Shown in pieces: positions 22,895 to 35,829 of a DNA stretch of 64,000 nucleotides. Positions within the stretch are counted from its first letter, which is position 1. Each line of letters opens with the position of its first letter. Source of the DNA: Benincasa hispida (taxonomy: Eukaryota; Streptophyta; Magnoliopsida; Cucurbitales; Cucurbitaceae); the NCBI RefSeq assembly GCF_009727055.1, contig NC_052356.1:4691193-4755192 (forward strand). Reading direction: 5' to 3'. The notes under the pieces were generated by a model. That model saw only the letters and a list, made by a program, of their open reading frames with translations. It did not search any database and was not told the DNA's origin. The translations under genes were made by a program, and so were the position numbers.

Positions 22895-25391
22895 CATGTG
22901 AATCTTGTCTTGAGGGTAAAATGACTAAAAGACCTTTTTTTTTTTCTAGAAAATGTCTTCGAGCCAAAAAAAACCCTTGGAGTTGGTACATTCAGACCTT
23001 TGTGGTCCGATGAATGTTAAAGCTAGAGAAGGGTATGAATATTTCATCAGCTTCGTCGATGATTATTCAAGGAATGACCATATTTACCTAATGCATCATA
23101 ACTCCGAAAACTTTAATAATTCAAGGAATATAAGGCTGAGGTTGAGAACCAATTAGGTAAAAGGCTTAAAACACTTCGATCAGATCGAGGGGTTGAGTAT
23201 ATGGACTTAAAATTCTAGGACTATTTGATAATACATGGAATTCAGTCGCAAATCACAACACCTAGCACATCTCAACAAAATAGTGTGGCATAAAGGAGAA
23301 ATAGAACCTTGTTAGACATGGTTCATTCTATGATGAGTTATGCTCAGTTGTCAAGTTCTTTTTGGGGTTATGCAGTTTAGATTGCAATATATATTTTGAA
23401 CATGGTTCCCTCGAAAAGTGTTTCTGAAACATCTTACGAGCTATGGAGAGGACGTAAAGGTAGTTTACATCACTTCAGAATTTAGGGATGCCCAGCACAT
23501 GTGTTGGTGCAAAATCCTAAGAAGTTAGAACATCGTTCAAAGGTATGCCTATTTGAAGGTTACCCTAAAGAGACAAAAGGTGGTTTCTTTTATGATCCTC
23601 AGGAAGATAAGATATTTTTATTGACATATGTAACTTTCCTAGAGGAAGGCCACATTCAAAATCATCAACCTCACAGTAGGCTGGTAATAGAATGAAATGA
23701 CCAGAGAAACGACAAATGCATCAATAAGAGTTGTAGATCGCACAGGTCCATTAACATTGTTGATGAAATTAGTACTTCACATCCTTCTCAAAAGTTGAGA
23801 GTGCCTCGACGTAGTGGGAAGGTTATACAACAGTCTGATCGGTATATGGGTTTAACTAAAACTCAAGTCATCATACCAAATGATGGCTTAGAGGATCCAT
23901 TAACTTTTAAGCAAGCAATGGAAAATGTGGATAAGGATCAGTGGATTAAATCCATGGATCTTGAAATGAAGTCAATGTACATCAATTCAGTACGAGATCT
24001 TGTAGATCAACCAGAAGGGATAAAACCCATCGGTTGTAAGCGGATCTACAAGAGAAAACAAGACCAAGCTGGAAAGGTACAAACCTATAAAACGAGGCTT
24101 GTGGCAAAAGAGTTTACCCAAAGAGAGGGGGTGGACTATGAAGAAACCTTCTCTCTGGTTGCCATGATAAAGTCTATTAGAATACTCTTGTCCATAGCTG
24201 CATTTTATGATTATGAAATCTGGCAAATGGATGTGCAGACAGCCTTTCTAAATGGCTATCTTGAGGAGAGTATCTATATGTTTCAACCAGAAGGATTTAT
24301 TGAATGAGAAAAAGGTTTGCAAGCTTAAACGATCCATTTATGGAATAAAACAAGCGTCTCGATCTTGGAATATAACATTTGACACTATGATCAAATCTTA
24401 TGGCTTTGAATAAAATGTTGACAAACCTTGTGTTTACAAGAAAATCGTTAACAAAACTGTTGCTTTTCTGGTTCTGTATGTTGATGATATTCTACTAATA
24501 GGAAATGAAGTAGAATTTCTGGTTGACGTTAATAGATGGCTTGCTATGCAATTCAAAATGAAAGATTTAGGAAAAGCATAGTATGTTCTTGGGATCCAAA
24601 TAGTTCAGAACCGAAAGAACATAACTTTTGTGTTATCTCAGACATCTTATATAGACAAGATGTTGTCTAGATATAAAATGCAAAATTCCAAAATCCTAAG
24701 ACACCTCAAGAGGTTGAGGTTATAAAACGGATTCCATATGCATCAATAGTAGGGAGCTTAATATATGCAATGTTGTGTACTCGTCCCGACATATGTTGTG
24801 CAGTTGGAATTGTCAGCAGATTTCAGTCCAATCCTGGATATAGTCATTGGATTGTTGTTAAAAACATCCTCAAGTATCTTCGGAGAACGAGAGAATATAT
24901 GCTCGTGTAAAAGGATCTGATCCTTACAGGATTCACTGATTCTGACTTCCAGATCGATATTGATTCAAGGAAAAACTTCTGGGTCAGTATTCACTCTGAA
25001 TGGAGGAGAGGTAGTATGAAGAAGTATCAAGAAAAGTTGTATTATTGGCTCCATAATAGAAGCTAAGTATGTAGCTACAAGTGAAGCAACAAAAGAAGCA
25101 ATATGGTTCAAAAAGTTCTTGAATGATTTGGAAGTAGTTCCAAATATGCACTTGTCGGTCACCCTATATTGTGATAACAGTGGAGCAATTGCAAACTCAA
25201 AGGAACCTAGAAGTCATAAACATGGAAAGCACATCGAGTGAAAGTACCATCTCATCAGGGACATTATACACAGAGGAGACGTGATTGTCATGCAGATTTC
25301 CTCACAAGACAACTTAGCTGATCCATTTACAAAGACCCTCTCAGCTTAAGTGTTTGAGGGCCACCTAGTGGGACTAGGACTACGAGATACT
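22895..25391 (+). pseudogene. Copia copy 3: integrase, reverse transcriptase and RNase H, broken
   Basis: Starts in the pre-integrase block (CESCLEGKMTKRPF, about 22898) and runs through integrase: HSDLCGPMNVKAREGYEYFISFVDDYSR (first catalytic Asp) and RSDRGVEY (second). The third catalytic codon is a stop (TAA, 23291-23293, in the QQN-x-VA-x-RRN context). Then SETSYELWRGR (about 23425), the reverse transcriptase (23795-24640) with KTRLVAKEFTQREGVDYEETFS, QMDVQTAFLNGYLEE and the YVDD active site at about 24478-24495, and RNase H remnants (about 24880-25340). Breaks include a stop at 24305, one at about 24580 and a frame change near 24975. The 5' half (gag, protease) is missing. The LTR at 25525 follows. 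Confidence 0.85.
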
Positions 25392-25524
25392 TAGTACTAG
25401 GGCAAGTGGGAGAAATAATGGGTATATTATGCCCTAGTTTATTGTATTTATTTTGTTTGTTTTCTCTCATTTAACTTAACATTGTATATATTTATCCATT
25501 GGAGTTTTAGTCCAAGTGGGAGTT

Positions 25525-27468
25525 TGTTGGGTTGTATATCCTAAAACTCGCAGTTTGTAGAGTTAAACATTTTCTATTATCAATAAACATGTTATTCAAC
25601 ATTTCTTCAATAAAGTTGTTATTGAATTTGTGAATTGCACTTGTAAAGACTATATCCAATAAACTAAGATCCATGACTATTATATGAATACTTGAACTTT
25701 ATGTGAAGACACAAAAGTGGATCAAGTTCGAGTAAATAGTCAAATGATCTATAATATATGAATAAGGTTGGGTGCCTTATATTGGTAACACTATCGGATG
25801 TGGCCCACTCTATAGTTGTTACAATTTGTTGTAAGGTACTACAAACGAAGTGATCCTGATTCATTCATGTATTGACATGAGGAGTGGGGGTGTCCTATGC
25901 AATGAGTTTGTGTAAGATCAAACCAAGAAATAAGTCACTCTTACTTTATAACGTTGTTTACTATTTAAGACTGACTTTTTAATTAGATGACCTAGGTAAC
26001 TCGATCTTAATACTGAGCTAACTATGAACTCCTGCTTATTCGGGATTATCCTTAGATTTGCATAGGTGAGGGTTAGTTCACAGCATCGGCTCAATAAGCC
26101 TACCATTTCAAGGGTAAGACTGGGTAGATAGCTGGGGACATAAGGTGCAAGATGGAATTCACGCCTAGCCGATTTAAGGATAGGAGGAAGGTTGTTCTCT
26201 TAAGTGTTGAATTCATTTCTTGAATAAGGGTCCCTACCCTCTCATTAGCCTGAGAGGAATTCGATTTAGTGATTGGATCACAAACCAACTGTTCATTAGA
26301 GGATCAGTGGAACTTAAGGAGCAACGTAATTTCGAGGGTAAAAAAGCATTTGACCCAGCCATTATTACAAACAACCTGTGAAGGGTTGACTTACTGATTA
26401 TGGTTAAATCAAGTGGACACAAAAATATCTGCAGTGTAGAGAGTGCAACTATCAAGCTATAGGGGTGTGACTCGATACTTAACGAATATTGATTAATTCG
26501 GTCTAAAGAGCTTTAGTCAATTAATCTCAAATCGTTGGAGCTCATGATTTGTAGGTCCATAAGGTCCCTCTACTAGCTCGTAAAACATGAACACCTTGAA
26601 TTAGTGAGTTGAATGAATTTGGAATGATATCAATTTGAAGTGTTCAAATTCAAATTAGGTTTTGTATAATTATATTTGATATAATTAATTAACGTTTAAT
26701 TTATCAAAATTAGACGAAATTATAGAGTATATAATATTTAAATATTGATTTAAATATTAATTACATGAATAGAATTCATGTTTAAAATTAGGTGTGTGAT
26801 TAATTTAATATTTGATATTAAATTACTATTTAATTAATTAAATTTGTTTAATTAACTAAAAATCAAAATTAATTTTCATTTTTATTTCAATCTTAGAAAG
26901 TGAAATATTAGTTTTAATTTAGTTAATTTTGAATTAATTAAAATTAAAGATTGAAAATGGAAATTGGAATTTTGAACTTGGTAGTAGATTTTTCCATTTT
27001 TGGTGAAGTAAGAAGATGTTTCTCCTAAATTAACACAACTTGCCCATTAATTCCATACATTTTGAAGTGGTATCAGTTGGTTTCTTGAGTGCCTGCATGA
27101 AATGGAATGATAAAACTCTTCAATTTTGAGATTAAAGAGGGTAGACTGTTGAAAACTAGTTTCTGCAGAATTTGTTTTTCTCTGTCTGAAAACCCACACC
27201 AATTCCTTCACAAAATCAGTTCAATTGTGAGTTCCACCACTCAAATTCAAGGCTAAGAATAGTAATAAAGATCTCTTGGTGGTCCACGACTTCAATTGGA
27301 GAAGATTGCAGCTCAAATTCTAGTTTAAAGAAGATCTTCAAATGTATGTGTTGAAACCTTCTTAATACCCTATGAATATGCTTATTTTGATGTCAAAATT
27401 AAGGAATTAGAATGCTTAATGATCCTGTTTTCTTTCGCTACATGTTTCTTAGTTTCGGCTTGAACATT
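25525..27468 (+). repeat. Copia LTR shared between copies 3 and 4
   Basis: Starts TGTTGGGTTGTATATCC after the polypurine tract AGTCCAAGTGGGAG and ends near GCTTGAACA at 27468, about 1.94 kb. It is preceded by copy 3's pol end and followed by copy 4's leader, so it acts as 3' LTR of one and 5' LTR of the other. The end is set by where the leader of copy 4 begins and may be off by tens of bases. Confidence 0.7.
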
Positions 27469-27785
27469 GTATTCCAATTCGGGGGAATATTCATACTATT
27501 CTACGAAATCTGATAATGGAGGGTCACATTTACAAGAATTACTAAGTGTTAGTAAGTTCTTGACCGAAAACGGCAACTAAATGACTATAGGATGAAAAGT
27601 TATTCAGGATATAGTATTTAGTCAAGAATTTCTTGCTTTAGTGAAAGAAAATTTAACTGTCCCTCGGTAGCATATGAACTCACTAAAGTATCATTGCAAA
27701 TAAATAAAAAAATATGGGTACTTCATTATTTTGCTAGAATTGGATATAGATGCAATTTTCTCATAGAATTTTTTTATGTTTCAAC
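27469..27785 (+). other. Untranslated leader of copia copy 4
   Basis: No gene. From ATGGAGGGTCACATT (27513) on it parallels the leader of copy 1. No convincing primer-binding site is visible next to the LTR end. Confidence 0.5.
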
Positions 27786-30700
27786 ATGTCAAACTCGATT
27801 TTACAACTCTTAGCCTCCGATAAGTCCAATGGATAGGGTTATTCAAATTCGAAGTCAAACATAAACACAATACTAGTAGTTGATGACCTGAGATATGTTT
27901 TAACGGAGGAACGTCCTCCTCTTCCCAATCCTAATGCAACTCGAAATGATCGGCATGCCTATGATAGATGGGTCCGGGCTAATGAAAAATCCAGAGCCTA
28001 TATTTTAGCAAGCATATCTGATGTGCTTACTAAAAAGCATCAAACCATGGTCACTGCTAGAGAGATCATGGAGTTGTTGCAAGGGATGTTTGGATAGTGA
28101 TCCACATCGGCACGACATGATGCTATTAAATATGTTTACAATTCGCACAAGAAAGAGGGGACCTTTGTTAGAGAACATGTCCTGGACATGATGTTCCACC
28201 TCAACATAGCGAAAGCAAACAACACTATCATGATGAAAGGAGTCAAGCTAGTATGATAATGGAATCCCTTTCGAAGAGTTTTCTAACCTTTCGTACAAAT
28301 GTTGTAATAAATAAGATTGATTATAATGTGACAACTCTCCTGAATGAACTCTAGAGTTATCGATCTTTAATGGAAAATAAAGAAGGGGAAGGAAATATTT
28401 TCCTAAAGGAAATTTCATAAGGGTGCTTCATCTAGTTCAAAAATCTCTGAAAAGAAGTCTGGATCTTCAAAGCATAAGAGTATCCAAATGAATAAAAAGG
28501 GAAAAGGGAAGTAACAGACTCTTACTACTAAGAGCAAGACGAAAGTTTCAAAAGGAAAATGTTTCCATTATAATGTCAACGAGCATTGGAAACGCAATTG
28601 CCCTAAATATTTTGCAGAGAAGAAAGTTGAGAAGGAAAATCAAGGTAAATTCGATTTACTTGTAATATAAATGTGTTTAATGGAATGTTCTCACTTGACG
28701 TGGATATTAGATTCAGGAGTCACTAAGCATATTTGCACTTTCTTTCAGGAAACTAGTTCCTAGAAGAAGCAATCAAAAAACGACATGACTTTCAAGGTGG
28801 GAACAGGTGAAGTCATTTCACCAAAAGTAGTGGGAGACATCAAATTATGTTTTGGAGATTCTTACATTTTACTAGAAAACGTATATTATATACCTAAAAT
28901 GAAGAGGAAATTAATCTCTATATCTTGTTTACTAGAACATATGTATAAAGTCACTTTTGATGTAAATGAAGTGTTCATTAGTTCAAAAGGTGTTCAAATG
29001 TGTACAACTAAACTTGAAAATAACTTGTATGTGTTAAAATGAATTGAGGCAAAAACTATTTTAAATATAGAGATGTTTAAAACAGTAGAAACTCAAAATA
29101 AGAAAAGAAATATTTCTCGTAATGCCTATCTTCGGCACTTAAGACTTGGTCAAATAAATCTCAATAGGATTAAGATATTGGTAAAGAATGGTAATCTAAA
29201 TCAGTTAGAAGAAAGATCTTTACCTCTGTGTGAATCATGTCTTAAGATAAAAATGACTACAAGATCTTTTTCGGAAAATGTCTTAGAGCCAAAGAACCTC
29301 TAGAAGTTATACATTCAGACCTTTGTGGTCCGATGAATGTTAAAGCTCAGGGAGGATCCAAATATTACATTAATTTTGTTGATGATTATTCCAGATGTGG
29401 CTATGTTTACTTAATAAATCATAAGTCTAAGACTCTTGAAAAATTCAAAGAGTATAAGACTAAGGTTGAGAACCTATTGGGTAAAAGGATAAAAACACTT
29501 CGATCAGATCAGGGTGGTGAGTATATCGATTTACAATTCCCGAACTATTTAGTAGAACATCGAATTCAATCCCAACTCATAGAACCTGGTACACCACATA
29601 GAATGGTGTAGCAGAAAGGAGAAATCGAACCTTGTTAGACATGGTTCGTTCAATGATGAGTTATGCCTACTTACCTCAGTTCTTTTAGAGGTATGCAGTA
29701 CAAGCTGTTGTACATTTACTGAACATGGTTCTCTTAAAAAGTGTTTCAGAAACACCATATGAGTTATGGAGAGGACGTAAAGGTAGTTTATCTCACTTCA
29801 AAATTTGGGGATTCCCGACACACATGTTGGTGCAAAACGCTAAGAAATTAGAACGACTTTAAAAAATATGCCTATTTGTAGGATACCCTAAAGAAACAAA
29901 AGATGGTCTATTTTATGATCCTCAAGAAGATAAAGTATTTGTATCGAAAAATGCTACATTCTTAGAGGAAGATCACATAAGAAATCATCAACCTCGCAGT
30001 AAACTAGTATTAAATGAGATGTCCAAAGAATCTATAGATAAATCAACAAAAGTTGTTGATCAAGCTGGTCATTTAACAAGAGTTGTTACTCCATCATATC
30101 ATTCTCATGAGTTGAGAATGCCTCGACGTAGTGGGTGGGTTATTCAACAGCCTGACCGCTATATGGGTTTAACAGAAAGTCATATCATCATACTTGATGA
30201 TGGCTTAGAGGATCCATTGACCTTTAAACAAGCAATGAAAGATGTAGATAGAGATCAATGGATAAAAGCCGTGGACCTAGAAATGGAGTCAATTTACTTC
30301 TATTCTGTCTGGGAGCTTGTAGATCAACCAGATGGGATAAAACCTATTGATTGCAAGTGGATCTACAAGAGAAAGCAAGACCAAACTGGTATGATACAAA
30401 CCTATAAAGCCAGACTCGTGGCAAAAGGGTTTATCGAAAGAAATGGGGTAGATTATGCAGAAACCTTCTCTCTTGTTGCCATGATTAAATCTATTAGAAT
30501 ACATTTATCCATTGCTATTTTCTATGATTATGAAATCTGGCAAATGGATGTCAAGAACCTTTTTGAATGGTCATCTTGATCAAAGTATTTATCTGTCTCA
30601 ACGAAAGGGTTTATTGAACAGGGTTAGGAACAAAAAGTTTGCAAGCTTAATAGATCCATTTATGGATTAAAACAAGCATCTCGATCTTGGAATATAAGAT

Positions 30701-31777
30701 TTGATACTGCAATCAAATCATACGGCTTTGTACAGAATGTTGACGAACCTTGTATTTAAAGGAAAATAGTCAACAAGACTGTAGCTTTCTTGGTACTATA
30801 TGTTGATGATATCCTACTCAATGGGAATAAGACAGGATTCCTTGTTGACATAAAGAGATGGCTAGTATCGCAAATTAAAATGAAAGATTTAGGAGATGCA
30901 CAATATGTTCTTGGAATCCAAATTGTCCGAAATTGCAAGAACAAAATGCTAGTGCTATCTCAAGCATCTTATATTGACAAGATGTTATCAAGATATAATA
31001 TGCAAAATTACCAAAAGGGTATGCTACCTTTTAGACACAAAATTCATTTGTCTAAGGAACAGTGTCCTAAGACACCTCAAGAAGTTAAGAAAATAAAAAG
31101 AATTCCTTATGCATCAACAGTCAGGAGCTTCATGTACGCTATGTTATGTACACGTCCCGACATATGCTTTGTAGTTGGAATCATCGGTAGATTTCAGTCC
31201 AACCTTGGACATAATTATTGGATTGTTGTTAAGAACATCCTCAAATATCTTCAGAGAACAAGGAACTATATGCTCGTGTATGGTCCTGAGAATTTGATCC
31301 TTATGGGATACACTAATTCTGATTTTCTGACTGATGTAGATTCTAGAAAATCTACTCCAGGATCAGTATTCACTCTAAACGGAGGAGCAATAGTGTGGAG
31401 AACCATCAAACAGAGTTGTATTGCTGATACCATGATGGAAGTTGAATATGTAACTGCGTATAAAGTAGCTAAGGAAGCAGTATGGCTCAGAAAATTCCTG
31501 ATAGATTTGGAAGTAGTTCCAATATGCATTTGTCAATCATCCTGTATTGTGAAACAGTGGAACAATTGTCAATTCAAAGGAACCTAGGAGCCACAAATGC
31601 GAAAAAGACATCAAGCGAAAGTACCATCTCATCAGGGAGATAGTACATAGAGGAGACGTGATAGTCACGAAAATAGCCTCTGAGGATAATCTTGCTGATC
31701 CATTTACGAAGGCCCTCATGGCTAAAGTGTTCGAGGGTCACCTGGTCGGACTGGGACTACGAGCTTCAAAAAACTAG
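27786..31777 (+). pseudogene. Copia copy 4: full-length gag-pol, broken
   Basis: The most complete copia copy. Gag starts at ATG 27786 (MSNSILQLLASDKSNG) and breaks at codon 17. Zinc knuckle 28560-28601 reads CFHY-x8-HWKRNC (second Cys lost). Protease WILDSGVTKHICTF is at about 28702. Pre-integrase block: 28785-29303. Integrase: HSDLCGPMNVKAQGG, RSDQGGEY, with the third catalytic Glu (GAA 29614-29616) present but out of frame after a base loss near 29598. Reverse transcriptase: 30019-30579, with a frame change at 30567, then LYVDDILL at about 30796 in the segment 30790-31587. RNase H has YTNSDF where siblings' families have YTDSDF, then MMEVEYVTAYKVAKEAVWL. It ends AKVFEGHLVGLGLR before the TAG at 31775-31777. 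Confidence 0.88.
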
Positions 31778-31856
31778 NCCATTTACGAAGGCCCTCATGG
31801 CTAAAGTGTTCGAGGGTCACCTGGTCGGACTGGGACTACGAGCTTCAAAAAACTAG
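31700..31856. other. Assembly join: N at 31778 between two identical 78 bp copies
   Basis: Bases 31700-31777 and 31779-31856 are identical by eye and flank a single N. This is the pattern of two contig ends that overlap but were not merged. The second copy of the pol end is therefore probably not real. Confidence 0.92.
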
Positions 31857-31976
31857 GGCAAGTGGGTGAATGTCAAGGGTATATAGATGCTCTAGTTTAT
31901 AGTATTTTCTCTTTTCTCAACATTATATATTTGTATATATCTGTAACCCACTGGAGTTTTAGTCCAAGTAGGAGAT

Positions 31977-34900
31977 TGTTGGGAATGTCCTAAAACTCGC
32001 AGTTCGTAATTTTGGAAATATGTTCTATTTATCATTAAAAGTTTTATTAAAATTGTATTATATTATAAAATCCAATAAACGAACTCATGGTTATAGTATG
32101 TGTTAGAGTTAGAACATGCAGCAAAAGAAAAATGGATCATTAAGCATTCTAATTCATTAATTTTGGCTTTGAATTAAGTATGATCATAAATTAATAAGAG
32201 GGTTTCATGACATACCTTTGAAATAACACATGAAACTCGAATTCCAGTTGCAATTCCTCTTCAATTCAGCTTGTGAACCACTTCAAGGCCTTCCCTACCA
32301 TCCTCTTGGTGCCTTGGATTGACTTGTGGGGCTCAAAATAAGTTTGACTTGAGGGAACAAGGAGGAGAGGTCACTAGATCACCATGGTTGAAGACCTTTT
32401 TTAACCTCAAGATTTCCCAACAATTTTCAGTCAATTGCATGCCCGATTTGCACTCCAAACTGAGTTATTTATTGCATGACTTTCATGCAAACACCATTGC
32501 TGCATATATTGCAGCTCAATCTTGGATTAATGACTGGAAAATATGGTGGAATATCTGTGAGCTACTTGAATGGAAAGTGGAAAAATCCCACTTTTGGGAT
32601 TTTCCATTTTTCAATTTTTTTCAATTTTGATTTTCTAATTGATTTGCAAAATCAATTTTTATTTTAAAAAATGAAATCTTTATTAATTTTACAAAATTAA
32701 TTCAATAATTAATTTTCTAAGAAATCAATAGTAAATAATTAATTAAACAATTTAATTAACTCTAATTAATTCAATATCAAATATTAAATTAATGTAACAC
32801 TAATTCCATCATCATGAATCTCTATTAATGAATTTAATATTTAAATCATATTTCAATATTAATTGATTCTCCAATTTCGTTTAGTTTCAAATTTAAATGT
32901 GTAACTATATCACATATAATTACTAATTCCCTTAATTCTAATTTGAACGTTTCAAATCAACTTATCACGCTACTCCAAGGATAATCCATTTGTGAGCTAG
33001 TAGAGGACCTCATGGACCTACAGATCATGGGCTCCAACGATCCAAGATTAATTGGTTAAACTCTTTATACTGAATTAACCCCCATTCGTTAACTACTAGG
33101 TCACTCCACTAAAGCCCAGAGTTGCACTCCCCTCACTGTAGATATATTATGTCCACTCAATATAACCATAATTAGTAAGTTAACCCTTCACAGGTTGTTC
33201 GTAATAACGGCTAGGTCAAATGGTTATTTTACCCCCAAGATTACCTCTTGTTCCTTAAGTTCCACTGATCCTCTAATGAATAATTAGTTTGTGATCTGAT
33301 CATCAAACCGAGTCCCTCTCGGGCCAATGAGAGGGTGGGACCCCTTGTTCAAGACCTGGAGTCAGCACTTAAGGGAACAACCTCTCTTCTATCCTCGAAA
33401 GCGGGTAGGAGTGAATTTCATCTTGCACCCTATATCCCCAGCTATCTATCCGGTCTTACCCATATAATGGAGGTTCATTGAGCTAGCGCTATTGAGCCAA
33501 TTCTCACCTATGCAAATCTAATGATAATCCCGAATAAATAGGAGTTCATTGTTAGCTTGGGATTAAGGTCAAGTTACCTAGGTCATCGCTTTGAAATAGT
33601 CAGTCTTAAACAGTAAACATCGTTATAAAGTAAGAGTGACTTATTTCGTGGTCTGTTCTTGTACAAACTCATTGCATAGGACACTTTCACTCCTCATGTC
33701 AAGACATGTACGAATTAGGATCACTTCGTCTGTAACACTTTACAACTCTTTGTAATAACTATAGAGTGAGTTGCATCCGATAGTGTTACCAGAATAAGGC
33801 ACCCAATCTTTTTCATATAATATAGATCATTTTGACTATTTACTCGAACCCGATCCACTTTTATGTCTCCACATAAAGTTCAAGTACTCATGTTATAGTC
33901 ATGAATCTTTTAGTTTAAGCGATTTATTTCTAAAACGAAATAAGCAATTCATATATTAAAAAATAACTTATTTAATTTTCAGAATAAATTTAATTGTTTA
34001 CAAACCATGAGTTTTAGGACATAAAACCCAACAGTATGAATACTTTAACTTTATGTAAATACATAAAAGAGGATCAAGTTATAGTATATGGCCTAAAAGG
34101 TATATAAGTATATGGATGAGATTGGGTACCTCATCCTGGGGACACTATGGATATGGCCCACTTTGTATACTGATACAAACAATGTGATCTCGAAATCGTT
34201 CGTGTGGAGACATGCAAGTGAGACCATCTTTGGTAAAAGACGTTTGCATAAGACCGGACCATAAAATAGTCATTTTTCTTTATAACGACCGTTTACTGTT
34301 AAAACTTATTGTTTCAATTCGATGACCTAGGGTAACTCGAACTTAATCTTGAGCTAACTATGAACTTCTGTTTATTCGGGATTATCCTTTGATCTGCATA
34401 CGTGAGAGTAGTTCAATAGTACTGCTCAATAAGCCTCCCATTTTGAGGATAAGACCTGATAGATAGTTGGAGACATAGTCCTGCAAGAAGGAATTCACTC
34501 CTACCCATAGGTTGTTCCCTTAAGTACTGGTTCTTGGTCTTGAACAAAGGGATCTCGCCCTCTCTTGGTCGAGAAGGACATGGTTTATTAGTTGGGCTAT
34601 AAACCAATTGTTTAGTAAAGGATCAAGGTGACTTAAGGAACAAGATGTATTTACAGGGATAAAATGGTAATTTTGATCTAGTTGTAAATACGAACGACCT
34701 GTGAAGGATCGACTTACTGATTATGGTTAAATCAAGTGGACAGAAATATATCTACAACAGGGAGAGTGGAACTATCGAGCTATAATGATATGCCTCAGTA
34801 GGTAACGAATATTGATTATTTCGGATTAAAGAGTTTAATCGATTAATCTCAAATAATTGGAGCTCATGATATGTAGGTCTATAAGCTCCCTCTACTGGGT

Positions 34901-35800
34901 CGTAAAAGTCTAAACATTGGATTAGAATATTGAGCGAACTTGAAGCGTTCAAATTCGAAATTAGGGTTTGGAATTTGAAACGTTCAAATTTAGTTTTTTG
35001 GGTCTGGATAATTTTATTTGATATAATTAACGTTTAAATTTATTGAAAATTAAACGTAATTAGAGAGTCTAATATATTTAAATAATGATTTAAATATTGA
35101 TTACATGAATAGGATTCTTATCTAAATTATGTGTTTTATTCATTTGATATTTGATATTAAATTATTATTTATTTAATTAATTAAATTTATTTAAATAATT
35201 ATTTAAAATTAAATCAAATGCAGATTTATAAATTAAATTCTAGAAATTAAAACTTCATTTAATTTAGAATTAAATCTATATTTTTTTTAATTCGAAATTT
35301 GACATTTTGAGTGGATTTATCTCAAAATGGGATTTTGAGAGGATTAATCCACATTTTAACACTTATCCCACTTACTAAGTGGTAATTGAAGTGTCAATCA
35401 GCTGAATTAGTTAGTGCTTTCATGCTTAAACTTAATAAAAGCTTCAATAATCTCAGTTTGAAGCTTGAGAAAATCTGAATTTGACAAAAAATTAGAAAAA
35501 ATTGTTTTTGCTCTCAAGCTCTCTAAAACCCATTTCAATCCCTCTCAATTCATAGTTCCACCACTCAAATCCAAGGTTGAGAATAGTAAAGAAGATTCTC
35601 TTGATAGTCTTCTAAAGAAATATAAGGTCAATTTTGTGGAATTGCCAAGATTAAGTGGAATTCTTCAAAGATATTCATTGAAACCCTTTTTTGTTTGAAT
35701 TTTTTTTAGCATGCTTTTAATCAAATTAAAAACAATTAGAGTGCTTAATGATTATGTTAGCTTCAATTTTATGCATGTCTACTCTATCACTACGTGTGTT
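31977..35800 (+). repeat. Copia LTR, 3' LTR of copy 4, split by a solo LTR
   Basis: TGTTGGGAATGTCC begins at 31977 after AGTCCAAGTAGGAGA. The LTR is interrupted after GTATG (32096-32100) and resumes at 34034-34038 with the same five bases, continuing through the AT-rich block (35000-35300) to about 35800. Without the insert it is about 1.9 kb, similar to the other LTRs of the family. The downstream end is not sharply defined. Confidence 0.75.
32101..34033 (-). mobile_element. Solo copia LTR inserted in a related LTR, opposite orientation
   Basis: On the minus strand it runs from TGTTGGGTTTTATGTCC (ending at 34033) to a terminal CTCTAACA (32101), 1,933 bases. The target duplication GTATG is perfect (32096-32100 and 34034-34038). 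It has no internal coding region, so it is a solo LTR. The short open frames inside are not genes. Confidence 0.92.
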
Positions 35801-35829
35801 TTATTCATGAAAAATTAAATACTATTTTT

